Source: Pictodentalium vernedei (lineage: Eukaryota; Mollusca; Scaphopoda; Dentaliida; Dentaliidae). Taken from it: a stretch of 64,000 nucleotides of DNA. The position numbers and the translations under genes were made by a program. This document shows positions 53,880 through 64,000 of the stretch, in pieces; position 1 is the first letter of the stretch; each line of letters starts with the position of its first letter. Under the pieces are notes generated by a model. That model was not told where the DNA came from, made no database searches, and saw only the letters and a list, made by a program, of their open reading frames with translations. The stretch spans positions 394,594,674 to 394,658,673 of the forward strand of contig CM062289.1 in assembly GCA_031216915.1 (NCBI GenBank). Reading direction: 5' to 3'.

Positions 53880-54320
53880 AATGTGATACTCTCTGAACAT
53901 ATCAGTGAGATGGTTAACTTTTACCTTTACAAATCACATCAGATTTATGGGTAAATTTGCTGTGACAAAGGATTACTTTGTGGAATAATTAAATATAAAA
54001 CACACAGAAAAACTAAACTCATTAATTTTACAATATATTTCCTCACAAAATTTTCATCTTTATGAGTTTCGTGATCAATTTTTTTTTAATATCATGTCAT
54101 ATTATGTCTTAAAGAGTCTTTGAGACTAAAGGAAATCTCATTTAATAAATAGTTGAAAAGATGTTAAGAGTGCTTATGATGAGTCGGGTATTACACGGCA
54201 AGAGTTTATCAGCACATGGTCTCCATGTGAATATGTGGAAAGCAGTTTAGCGGACACATCTATAGTGGAAGAATAGATTTTCTGGTCAGGTAACATGACT
54301 TCTGGTAGCAATTGTGTGAT
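53880..54320. other. No recognised feature
   Basis: AT-rich, no repeats or coding signal. Confidence 0.4.
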
Positions 54321-54329
54321 GATTTAAAC

Positions 54330-54580
54330 CAAGCCAGAATATAAGCAAACTGTCATCTGCAAAACGAGATCCTCAAGAGGGTAAATTTATTGATGCTACC
54401 CTGCACAGCAGGGTAGCATCACTAAATTTACCCTCTGTGAACCTCAGTCTGAATCAGGGTCTGAAACCCAAACAGAAAGTACCCAGAGGATAAATTGGCC
54501 CACTGTATGGGATAGCATCAGCAAATCTGCCCTCTGGGAACCTCATTCTGCAAATGACAGATTACTTATTTTCTGGCTTG
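54330..54580. mobile_element. E4: hAT MITE, full-length
   Basis: CAAGCCAGAATATAAGC start, TTATTTTCTGGCTTG end. Perfect 8-bp duplication ATTTAAAC at 54322-54329 and 54581-54588. Hairpin GATGCTACCCTG..CAGGGTAGCATC. Confidence 0.93.
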
Positions 54581-54666
54581 ATTTAAACTGTAGTAGAGGA
54601 AAAGAGATTTTTTATGCAAAAACCCTTTGAGGTGAATTTAATAGGTAGAATTCTGTAAAATCATGC

Positions 54667-55012
54667 CTTGGGAGGGCAGTGGCTCAGTGGTTACGGCAAT
54701 GGATTTAAAACCGAAAGGTCTACAATTTGATCCCTGCCAGGGGCAACTGCATTGTGTCCTTGGGCAAAGCACTTAATCCTGACTGCCCACATGGGGGCAC
54801 GGTGGTGCTGTGTACTAAAGCATACTTGTCTTCAACCAATGCTATCCCTGCTTGTGTGTGGTTAGTATGTTGGGGAGTCGGGCAGTTGCTTGCCCTTGCT
54901 TGGTGGTTCTCTCCGGGTACTCAAACTTCCTCCACCCATAAAACTGTCTTGACATGAGGTGACCCTGGCTGTTGTACATGTCATTAGCCCCCAATAAATA
55001 GGTAAATAAATA
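54667..55012 (+). mobile_element. SINE S10, tRNA-derived
   Basis: AGTGGCTCAGTGGTTACGGC, weak B box TTTGATCCC, body TTGTGTCCTTGGGCAAAGCA, tail CCCCAATAAATAGGTAAATA. Approximate duplication AAAATCATGCC/AAAATCAGGC. Confidence 0.85.
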
Positions 55013-55022
55013 AAATCAGGCT

Positions 55023-55258
55023 TTGACCCTTTTGCCAATGCAGATAATAATCAAAAATTTATTTTTAATATTATTTTTTAAAATTTTACATAAAATTTCA
55101 ACAAAACCATATCATGACCCCTTATTGGAATGAGCTAGTCAAGGTCATTCCAATGAAGGATCACATGATATGGTTTTGTTGTAATTTTTTTAAAAATAAT
55201 CTTTTTCTCCACTGCTCAATTTGTAAATTATGCAGGTGGATGTGTCTGATTTTAAAAT
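55023..55258 (+). mobile_element. B9: decayed TTAA MITE family B
   Basis: CCCTTTTGCCAATGCAGATA, AACAAAACCATATCATGACC, core GGAATGAGCTAGTCAAGGTC, TTATGCAGGTGGATGTGTCT. Both ends lost. Confidence 0.72.
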
Positions 55259-55409
55259 GATAATGGCTGAAAAAAGGGGTTTTCATTCATGGACAGTCCC
55301 TCATTAAATTAAACATTTTTTATTGAATCGCGGGGTACTTTTACTATGAAATTGTTTTTGATTGATGTGTATTTATTTTCATGTGTTCGAAACGAAGAAT
55401 AACTAAGGC

Positions 55410-55825
55410 TCCACAAGGCCTAAAAAAAATAAAAAATCTGTTTCTCAGGCCCTCCCGCATGGTCCTTTTGGCTGCCACATGCTCTCTTTTTATAACCAAT
55501 TTAAACTTAAAAAAATAAAAATTAAATGGTTTATGTCTGATATTTTACCCAAGTTAAAAAATTTGATGAATTTGTCCCTTGAGTGCAAGAAGGCTTTGCA
55601 ATGCTTTAGCATTGCAAAGCCTTCTTGGACTCAAGGGATGAAATACACCATCACCCATGCTATTCTGTAGATAATGAGGCCTAAAACTTGAACCAAGAAC
55701 ATGAACTTTTGATGGCAAAGAAGTAATTACTGAAATAAAAAATAAAATAAAAAAAACGCTCGCCCGCATGCAATTTTACAAATAATGGCCTGAGAAACAG
55801 AAGATTTACTTTGTGTGGCCCAAAG
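55410..55825 (+). mobile_element. Q3: long-arm Q element
   Basis: AAGGCTCCACAAGGCCT start, TTTCTCAGGCCCTCCCGCAT, core GCAATGCTTTAGCATTGC in a longer palindrome, AATGGCCTGAGAAACAGAAG end. Confidence 0.7.
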
Positions 55826-56078
55826 TAGATCTTCTGTTTCTCAGGCCATTTTTGTAAAATTGCATGTGCGTGGGCTTTTTTTTTATTTTATTAATCAAAA
55901 ATTCATATTCTTGGTTTATTTTATGTTTTAGGCCTCATAATCTACAGAAGAGCATGGGTGGAGGTGTATTTCGTGCCTTGAGGACAACAAGGCTTTGCAA
56001 TGCTAAAGCATTGCAAAGCCTTGTTGCCCTCGAGGGACAAATTTATCACATTCATTAACTTGGGTAAAATATCAGACA
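55818..56078 (-). mobile_element. Q4: Q element in inverted orientation next to Q3
   Basis: CCAAAGTAGATCTTCTGTTT, TTGCATGTGCGTGGGC, core GCAATGCTAAAGCATTGC, AACTTGGGTAAAATATCAGA. Confidence 0.72.
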
Positions 56079-56095
56079 AAAACCATATAATTTTT

Positions 56096-59002
56096 AGCTT
56101 GCCTGACTTTCAGTCAGGGGAGCTATAGTGATCACTCACCGTCCATCATCCGTGAACATGATGTTTGCGTCTTCTCCTCCAAAACCACCAAACTGATTTA
56201 AGTGAAATTTGAGATACTAGTTTGTTATGACATCGCATTTTGATTTTGTTCAAATCAAGCTGCCTCGCCCCTCGGTAGGGGCACGCCCAAAAAGTGTGCT
56301 TAAATCTTAAAAATTCTTCTTCTCATAACCAGTAGTAGTAGAGACTTGATATTTGGTGTGCAGCTTCCTTTTGAGGTGTAGACTCAAATTTGTTCAAGAA
56401 ATGTTTGAGCTATATTTGCCGTCGTTATGGGAGGGTTAAGAATTTTTTTTGCCCTGCCCAAAATTTCTATTTTCCAAACCGAGAGGCTGATTTGAACCAA
56501 ATTTGATATGAGGACTTATTGGGTCATAAGTACTTAATTTATGCCCCAAAACATTTTCCTGTTGCCCCATGGGAACCGCAGGAGCTAAAAATAGAAAAAT
56601 TTTTAAATGTCCATATCTCCAAAACAACACTGTACTGTGAATTCTTATTTGGTGTGAAGCTTCCTTAGGGTCAACAGAATGGAATGGTCCAAAAAGATTG
56701 CTATCAGTTTTATCATGGGGTACTATTTCGGGACTTTTGAAAAAGTGTTGAGTCAGCATTTTTTTAACACTGTGGGTAATGGGACAAACATTTAAAGACT
56801 ACTCTTCTCCCAAACTACAGCTCCAAAAGCTTTCAAATTTCACAAAAAACATCTTTGGAAGATTGTTTCACATGTTTATTGAAAGCAAATCCCTGGGTCC
56901 AAATTTGGGCTCTCAATGGGAGCCAAAATGTTTAAATTAGTGCAGTATGAGGAATATTCTTTAAAAATCTTTTTCAGACCCACCAATCAGAATGTTTTGA
57001 TATTTGATATGCAGCATCCTTAACCCTTTACCCAACGCAGACGATATCAAAATTTATTATTTTAAATATTTTTTTAAATTTCTCAAAAAATTTCAACAAA
57101 ACCATATCATGTGACCCCTCGTTGGAACGAGCTCGACGAGCTCGTTCCAACAAGGGGTCACATGATATGGTTTTGTTGAAATTTTTTGAAATATAATATT
57201 TTTTCAACTGCTGAATTTGCATATTACGCGGGCGGATGTGGGCGATTCGTTGGGTTAAGGGAGTAAGATTCAATTTTGTTCAAGCCAAGTCTCTGGGTTC
57301 ATATTTGGGCTCACTGTGGGATCCCAAATTATAACTTTGTTCAAAATGAGGAATTTTCTTTAAATATCTTCTTTTTCACATCCACCAGTCAGAATCTTTT
57401 GACATTTGGTATACAGTGTCCTCAGGGAGATGCGATTCAGATTTATAAAAGCCAAGTCCCTGAGTTCATATATGGGCTTGATAGGTTTTTATCATAGGGT
57501 ACTTTTTCAGGACATTGAAAAAGTGCGGAGTCAGCATTTTTTAACACTGTGGGTAATTGGAAAAACATTCAAGACTAGTCTTCTCCAAAACCGCTGCTCC
57601 AAAAGCTTCCAAATTTCATATATAACATCTTTGGAAGATAGTTTCACATGTTATTGAAATCAAATCCCTGGGTCCATATTTCGGCTCACTATGAGAGCCC
57701 AAATGTTTAAATTAGTGCAAGGAGGAATTTTCTTTAAAAATCTTCTTCAGATCCAGCAGTCAGAATGTTTTGATATTTGGTATGCAGCATCCTTAGGGGG
57801 CGAGATTCAAGTTTGTTCAAACCAACTCCCTGGGTTCATATTTGGGCTCACTGTGGGAGCCTGAATTATAACTTAGTTCAAAATGAGGAATTTTCTTTAA
57901 AAATCTTCTTCTTCAGATCCAGCCATCGGAATATTTTGATATTTGGTATGTAGCATCCTTGGGGGGGGGGGGGGGGGGGGGGGGAGGGGGGGGGGAGATT
58001 CAAGTTTGTTTAAGCCAAGTCTCTGGGTTGATATTTGTTCTCCCTGTGGGAGCCCGAATTATAATTTAGTTCAATATGAGGTATATTCTTCCAAAATCTT
58101 CTTCACAGTTAGAATCTTTTGATACTTGGTATACAGTATCCTTAGGGAAGTGAGATATAAGTTTGTTAAAGCCAAGTCCCTGGGTTCATATTTGGGCTTC
58201 CTGTGGGAGCCCCAATTGTACCAAAATTTCTGTTTTCTGAACTGAGAGGCCAATTTGAACCAAATTTGATATGAGGGCTTATTGGGTCATAAGTACCTAA
58301 TTTATGCAGAAAAAAAATTCCTCGCAAGAGCTAAAAATAGAAAAAAATTAATATCTCCAAAACTACAAGGCACTGAGAATTTTTATTTTGTGTGAAGCTT
58401 CCTTAGGAACAGCAGAAAGGAATGGCAGAGAAAAAATGCCATCGGTTTTATCATAGGGTACTTTTCCAGGACTTTTGAAAAAATGCTGAGTCATTATTTT
58501 TTAACACTGTGAGTAATGGGAAAAACATTAAAGAATCTTCTCCCATACCTCTGCTCCAAAGGCTTTCATATTTCACATATAACATCTTTGGAAGATTTAT
58601 TCACATGTGTGTTGAACTCAGATCTCTGGGTCCATATTTGGGCACTCTATGGGAGCCCAAATGTTTTAAATATCTTCTTCCGATCCACCAATCAGAATCT
58701 TTTGATATTTAATATGCAGCATCCTTAGGGGGGTGAGATTCAAATTTGTTCAAGCCAAGTCCCTGGGTTCATATTTGGGCACCCTGTGAGAGCCCCAATT
58801 ATAACTTAGTTCAATTTGAGGAATATTCTTCAAAAATCTTCTTTTTTTTCAGATCCACCGTCAGAATCTTTTGATATTTGGTACATGTATAAGCTTTTCT
58901 TAGGTGGGTTAGATGCAACTTGTTCAAATCAGTTCCCTGGGTTGATATTTAGGCTACCATGTCAGGTGAGCACCCTCAGGCCCCCTGGGGCCTCTTGTTT
59001 GA
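56096..59002 (+). mobile_element. H14: large pearl-like element with tandem core and nested B10
   Basis: Left hairpin TAGCTTGCCTGACTTTCAGT with CAGGGGAGCTA, then units with TTTGATATTTGGTATGCAGC, TCAAGTTTGTTCAA.CCAAGT and GGGCTCACTGTGGGAGCC. Right end CAGGTGAGCACCCTCAGGCC, hairpin GGCCCCCTGGGGCC, then TCTTGTTTG. A poly-G run (57958-57990) lies within one unit. A TTAA MITE occupies 57020-57265. Confidence 0.78.
57020..57265 (+). mobile_element. B10: TTAA MITE family B inside H14
   Basis: TTAACCCTTTACCCAACGC start, core GGAACGAGCTCGACGAGCTC, right end GTTGGGTTAAGGGAG with a 1-base insertion. The flanks rejoin the H14 unit. Confidence 0.88.
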
Positions 59003-59004
59003 CT

Positions 59005-59570
59005 TTTACATTTTGCAAAAGGTTAATACTAAAATTTCTCACAGTGAACCAAAATAGTTTGGATTTTTGGCCGGTTGTTCCATTTTTATTCCACAGCTGT
59101 TCTGTAACAGTCACTTGTATTCCTTTTAGAGACACCAATATAAATTTATTTAATTACACTTTACCAAGTTATTGATTTGTTTTGACAAAAAGAGCATTCT
59201 TAAACTGTGTTTGAGTTCAGAATGGCTATAATTTTACCCTGATCTTATCAAAACTAAGGTGCTTTCAGTTACTTTCATCTGAACAATATACAGTCAATAT
59301 AAATTTATACACATAGAAATAAGGTGACTTAGTTCATCACAGAGTTTGAAAAGTATTTTTAGTCATCAGTTTTTGATGGTTTGAATTTAGTGAATACAGT
59401 CCAATGTAATGTTTTTGTTCACATTTTCTTCAGTCTATAAAGAGTCACAGTTTGTTTATATCCTATTAGTTTGGCCCAAGCCATTCTGGCACAAAAATTC
59501 TATTTATGTGGACAAATAAGCTGATTCTTCAAACTGTAGATACGACAAAATTTTCTGTTAAAGCCTAAAA
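59005..59570. other. No recognised feature
   Basis: One segment (CTTCAAACTGTAGATACGAC to TTTTCTGTTAAA, about 59530-59566) is repeated at about 60224-60262 on the other side of Q5. Otherwise unremarkable. Confidence 0.4.
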
Positions 59571-59571
59571 A

Positions 59572-60205
59572 AGTTATAAATATGTTTCACAGGCCCTTTT
59601 GCATGGTTGTTTTGGCTGCTGGATTCTCTCTTTTTGTATAACAAAACTTAAAAAATAAATGGTTTTTGTCTGATATTTTACCCAAGTTAACCCTTTACCT
59701 AACATGAAAAACAGACGACACTTGCAAAAAAAATTCTTGAATAACTAATTTTTTTCATTTTTTGTCTCAAAAACATAGGTTATGACCCCTCATTGGAACG
59801 AGCTCAACGAGCTCGTTCCAATGAGGGGTCATAACCTATGTTTTTGAGACAAAAAATGAAAAAATAATGAAAATTAATTGGCGATTTTTAAGAATAGCGC
59901 TGGCCGGTTTTGGCCATTACGTTGGGTAAAGGGTTAATAAAATTGATAAATTTATCCCTTGAATGCAACAAGGCTTTGCAATGCTTTAGCATTGCAAAGC
60001 CTTCTTGTACTCAAAGGATGAAATACACCATCACCCATGCTATTTTGTAGATTATGAGGCTTAAAACATAAAACAAATCAAGAACATGAACTTTTGATGG
60101 CAAAGAAATAATTACAAAAATAAAATAAAAAAACGCCAGCCCACATGCAATTTCACAAAAAATGGCCTGAGAAACACAATATCTACTTTGTGGGGCCTTA
60201 TGTGT
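59572..60205 (+). mobile_element. Q5: Q element containing A18
   Basis: AGCCTAAAAAAGTTATAAAT start, ATTTTACCCAAG, then A18 at its TTAA, core palindrome at 59968-60006, end CTACTTTGTGGGGCCTTA. Confidence 0.72.
59687..59937 (+). mobile_element. A18: TTAA MITE family A, near-consensus
   Basis: Perfect TTAA at both ends and a perfect core (GGAACGAGCTCAACGAGCTC) in a palindrome from CATAGGTTATGACC to GGTCATAACCTATG. Best reference copy of family A. Confidence 0.94.
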
Positions 60206-60411
60206 ATAAATATAAGTTGCTTCTTCAAACTGCAAATAAGACAAAATTTTCTGTTAAATGGTTTGGGTGTTCAGGTAGAGGAGTAGTTAACCTTAAAGAC
60301 TTGTTAGAAGGCCGAAATTACATATTTTCATGGCTAGAATTTCAAAATATTTTGGGCAAATCAAAAGTGGTTGTTGTACTCTTTAGGAAATACCGGTAGA
60401 AAATGTTTTTT

Positions 60412-60810
60412 TTTTATACCTCCACCTACCCTGGTGGGGGTATATAGTATTCCTGGTGTCCATTAGTCCGTCAGTCCATCCCGAAGTTGTATCATACACT
60501 ACACTCACACCTTTCAAGACAGCCATCTGAAATTTTGGACAATCCAAAACTTATTAACATTCAGCACATTACCATCGTAGAACGTTAGACGACTCTGTAT
60601 GTTTTTGTCACAGTTATTGCCCTTTATCAACTTGGAAAATTTTGATGTTTTTGATTGAGGGTATCTTCAGGGTGTAATCAACTCCTCCCACAGTTGCAAA
60701 TGTAGAGAGTTGAAACTTTGAAATATGGTTACACACGCCTTGAAGATCTGCAACATCAATAAAGTTTGCAGAAAAAATATGCCCTCCACCACCCACTCAC
60801 CCTACCCGGT
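60412..60810 (+). mobile_element. H12: pearl-like element, 3' truncated
   Basis: Left hairpin CCTCCACCTACCCTGGTGGG with GGGTATATAGTATTCC, AGTCCGTCAGTCCATCC, one or two units (CACAGTTATTGCCCTTTATC). No CTTGTTT end. Confidence 0.6.
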
Positions 60811-60964
60811 CAGTTAGGCCACAAAAAATTTTGTTTGCTCCAAGATGGGTTTGGCCAGATTTAGAGTGATTTTATGCCTGGAAACAAACCACCTTAGCCC
60901 CCCTCCCCCCCGCCATTCCCCTCCTCATTTGGGTTGGGGCAGGAATTAACAGCACTTGGCGAAT

Positions 60965-62977
60965 CAGGGTGAGCTTTTCTGATCACTTGTCGTCCGTCGT
61001 CCGGCGTGAAGGTGGTGTTTGGGTCTTTTTCTTCCAAACCACTGGCCGCATGTTAATGAAATTTCATGTGAGTAGGGGTTATATAGCGGCATTTTGATTT
61101 TTGGGCAAATTAGGTTTCGGCTCATATTGAGCAGAGGGGTGGGGCAAAAATGCTCCAATTCTTAAAAAATCTTCTTCTCAAGAACCAGCAATAGCAGAGA
61201 CTTGATATTTGGTATGCAGCTTCCTTTTGAGGTGTAGACTCAAGTTTGTTCAAGAGAAGTTTGTAGGTCTATACTTGGCGATGTTATGGGAGGAGCAAAA
61301 ATTTTGGCCCCACCCCAAATTTCTATTTTTTAAACCGAGAGGCCAATTTGAACCAAATTTTATGTGAGGGCTTATTGGGTCATAAGTACCTAATTTATGC
61401 AGAAATTTTTTTTCCTGTAGCCCCGTGGGAACCACAGGAGCTAAAAATAGAAAAAAATTAAAACGCCTATATCTCAAAAACTGCACGGCACTGAGAATTT
61501 TTATTTGGTGTGCAGCTTCCTTGGGACCAACAGAAAGGATTGGTAAAAAAAAATTGCCATCGGTTTTATCATAGGGTACAGTTTCGGGACTTTGAAAAAG
61601 TGCTGAGTCAGCACTTTTTAACACTGTAGGCAATGGGAAAAACATTAAAAAATCTTCTTCTCCAGATCCAGCAGGCAGAATCTTTTGATATTTGGTATGC
61701 AACATTGTAGGGTGGATCTGATTCAAGTTTGTTCAAATCGGCCCCCTGGGTTCATATTTGGGCTCAGTATAGGAGCCCGATTTCGAACTTAGTGCATTTC
61801 AGGCAAATTTCTTAAAAAATCTTCTTCTCCAGATCCAGCAGGCAGAATCTTTTGATATTTGGTATGCAACATTGTGGGGTGGATCTGATTCAAGTTTGCT
61901 CAAATCGGCTCCCTGGATTCATATTTGGGCTCACTATAAAAGCCCGAATTCGATCTTAGTGCATTTCAGGCAAATTTCTTAAAAAATCTTCTTCAGATCG
62001 AGCAGGCAGAATCTTTTGATATTTGGCATGCAACATTGTGGGGTGGATCTGATTCAAGTTTGTTCAAATCGGCCACCTGGGTTTATATTTGGGCTCAGTA
62101 TAGAAGCTCGAATTCGAACTTAGTGCATTTCAGGCAAATTTCTTAAAAAATCTTCTTCTCCAGATCCAGCAGGCAGAATCTTTGGATATTTGGTATGCAA
62201 CATTGTGGGGTGGATCTGATTCAAGTTTGTTCAAATCGGCCCCCTGGATTCATATTTGGGCTCACTATAGAAGCCCAAATTCGAACTTAGTGCATTTCAG
62301 GCAAATTTCTTTAAAAATCTTCTTCTCCAGATCCAGCAGGCAGAATCTTTTGTTATTTGTTATGCAACATTGTGGGGTGGATCTGATTCAAGTTTGTTCA
62401 AATTGGCCCCCTGGATTCATATTTGGGCTCACTATAGAAGCCCGAATTCGAAGTTAATGCATTTCAGGCAAATTTCTTTGAAAATCTTCTTTTCAAGATC
62501 CAGCAGGCAGAATCTTTTGATATTTGGTATGCACCATGCTTAGGGGGTGAGATTCAAGTTTGTTCAAGCCAAGTCCCTTGGTCCATATCTGGGCTCACTG
62601 TGGGAGCTTGAATTGTAACTTAGTTCAAAATGAGGAATTTTCTTTAAAAATCTTCTCAAGATCCAGCAGGCAGAATCTTTTGATATTTGGTATGCACCAT
62701 GCTTAGGGAGTGAGATTCAACTTTGTTCAAGCCAAGTCCCTAGGTCCATATTTGGACTCACTGTGGGAGCCCGAATTATAACTTAGTTCAATATGAGGAA
62801 TCTTCTTTAAAAATCTTCTATTTTTTTTTTAGATCCACTGGTCAGAATCTTTGGATATTTGGTATAAGCTTTTCTTAGGAGGATCAGATGCAACTTGTTG
62901 AAATCAATTCTCTGGGTTGATATTTAGGCTACCATGTCAGGTGAGCGCCCTCAGGCCCCTTGGGGCCTCTTGTTTTT
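60965..62977 (+). mobile_element. H13: large pearl-like element with 167-bp tandem array
   Basis: GGTGAGCTTTTCTGATCACT and CGTCCGTCGTCCGGCG left side, body as H14, a tandem array at 61650-62830, then the right end CAGGTGAGCGCCCTCAGGCC, hairpin GGCCCCTTGGGGCC and TCTTGTTTT. Long frames here are products of the repeat. Confidence 0.8.
61650..62830 (+). repeat. Tandem array, seven units of about 167 bp
   Basis: The AGATCCAGCAGGCAGAATC motif starts near 61664, 61831, 61995, 62162, 62329, 62496 and 62659, so spacing is 163-167. Each unit also has TTTGATATTTGGTATGCAAC, GATTCAAGTTTGTTCAAATC and GGGCTCACTATAGAAGCCCG. Confidence 0.9.
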
Positions 62978-62979
62978 TT

Positions 62980-64000
62980 TTATTATCAAATTCAGTTGAT
63001 GATTTAAAAATTTAGAAGCTGTGTTGAGTACAGGGTTAACATGTGTTTATTAATATACAATAGAGCTTCAACCATGGTGGCCTCATGGGATTCTGTGACA
63101 CTCATAGCTGGTATGGATTCTCGCAACCATTTTCATGAGGATCCAAATGGATTCTCCCAAATTTAGATGAAATATAACCCTTGTCAAAGTAAAGGGTTCA
63201 GGTTTTGACATTTTGAAATGTTACTGTGTGTATAAAAATAAAAATGTCAAGTAATTTTGTTCTAATTCTAATGACATTTATGTTGTTCAAACTGCACGTA
63301 TGTACACAATGCATTCCTCTGTCTTCTGGTCTGGGCTGGAGCACAATTTCAGCAAACAGCCATATAAAAGTAAATTTACATAATGTTTTAAATGTCTCTC
63401 TGAATTTTGTATTTACATTGAATTTTGTACCTTTCGTAAATTTGAATCTCAAATGGAAAGAAAAACTCCAGTGGTATTGACTTTAAAAAAAAAAATTATT
63501 TGCATAGTGGACGGCGGAAACTTTTGTCGGATAGTCAAAAATAAATAACAAATTATATAATAACTGGTTATTTTGTACATAACTGTAAGGAGAATTTGAC
63601 TTCCCCTCTATTTAATGTTGACACATATATATAGACACTTGAAACTACTGTGTGGGTGAACATTTTCTGAACTGGGATTTTATCTAACAGGTTGGTGTTG
63701 CATGGATTTAGCCTTTTTACACTTTTTATTGTGATATATATTTCAGACTAGGTTCACAAGGTACTCTCTGGAGATTGTGTGTCTCAGGAAAATAGTTCAT
63801 GTTTGTCTGATGTTTGGGCAGTCTGGGTCATTTCTTTTATTCTTCCACAGTTGACTGACTATAATTAAAATCTTTGTTCTTTCTAGTAGATATTCTACTC
63901 ATATTAATTAGTTAAACATTGTGCAGGGTGAGGGGGGGGGGGGGGTCTTTTGCAATCCAAGTAATATCAGTCTTTTATCTTCATATTGAACCCACCACTG
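62980..64000. other. No recognised feature
   Basis: AT-rich sequence with a poly-G run at 63931-63944. The overlapping frames at 63198-63480 on both strands have no recognisable domain. No CRACR2A-like exon is visible. Confidence 0.4.

Noticed and set aside
61250..61726. Longest open frame in the window (158 codons, minus)
   Set aside because: It lies wholly inside the H13 pearl-like repeat, and related shorter frames occur in H14 at matching positions (56436-56759), so it reflects repeat composition.
63721..63790. Possible further CRACR2A-like exon after a TTTCAG
   Set aside because: The translation does not resemble the coiled-coil segment expected, and the frame closes quickly.

Overview
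The window is AT-rich eukaryotic DNA dominated by transposable elements, with one recognisable host gene. The gene has GT-AG introns, the introns are packed with MITEs, and there are tRNA- and 5S-derived SINEs and pearl/DINE-like elements with tetranucleotide repeats and tandem cores. Together these suggest a marine invertebrate. A mollusc or other lophotrochozoan is my best guess, because pearl elements were described from bivalves, but the phylum cannot be fixed from sequence alone.

Host gene: three plus-strand coding exons (31203-31455, 37843-37987, 39287-39439) join in phase into the N-terminal about 184 residues of a CRACR2A/EFCAB4-type calcium sensor: two EF-hands, a linker, then the start of a coiled-coil region. 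Introns are 6.4 kb and 1.3 kb. No further exon is recognisable in the 24.5 kb to the window end, so the gene probably continues beyond it. Everything upstream of about 31.1 kb looks intergenic or is a very long 5' intron.

Mobile DNA: (1) TTAA-bounded, CCCT-starting piggyBac-like MITEs. Family A has about 17 copies, B has 10, C and D have 3 each. Each family has a long palindromic core, and A and B share their core while differing in the arms. (2) A pogo-like MITE family P with TA target sites and ends starting CAGTGGA. (3) hAT elements, many with exact 8-bp duplications (9085-9560, 13936-15950, 27650-28305, 40637-41356, 45032-46095 and the four-copy E family). (4) A MULE and a Tc1/mariner element with decayed transposase fragments. 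(5) About a dozen SINEs sharing one body and tail, mostly with tRNA heads, one with a 5S rRNA head, plus a second SINE type. (6) About 15 pearl/HINE-like elements: a left-end hairpin, a CCGT/CTGT/CCAT microsatellite, tandem units of about 140-340 bp, and a right end reading CTTGTTT.

Layout: 0.8-2.3 kb is a four-level nest of insertions; 2.3-8.3 kb holds P elements, foldbacks and A copies; 9-17 kb has hATs, pearl-like arrays and a SINE interrupted by an E element; 17-21 kb has family C and tandem arrays; 22-28 kb has P, SINEs and A/B copies; 28.9-30.7 kb is a tandem-rich pearl-like element; 31-39.5 kb is the gene; 40-47.7 kb has family D, hATs and a 4.5-kb pearl-like insertion inside another array; 48-56 kb has SINEs, a Tc1 relic, B copies and Q palindromes; 56-63 kb has two large tandem pearl-like elements; the last kilobase shows nothing recognisable.
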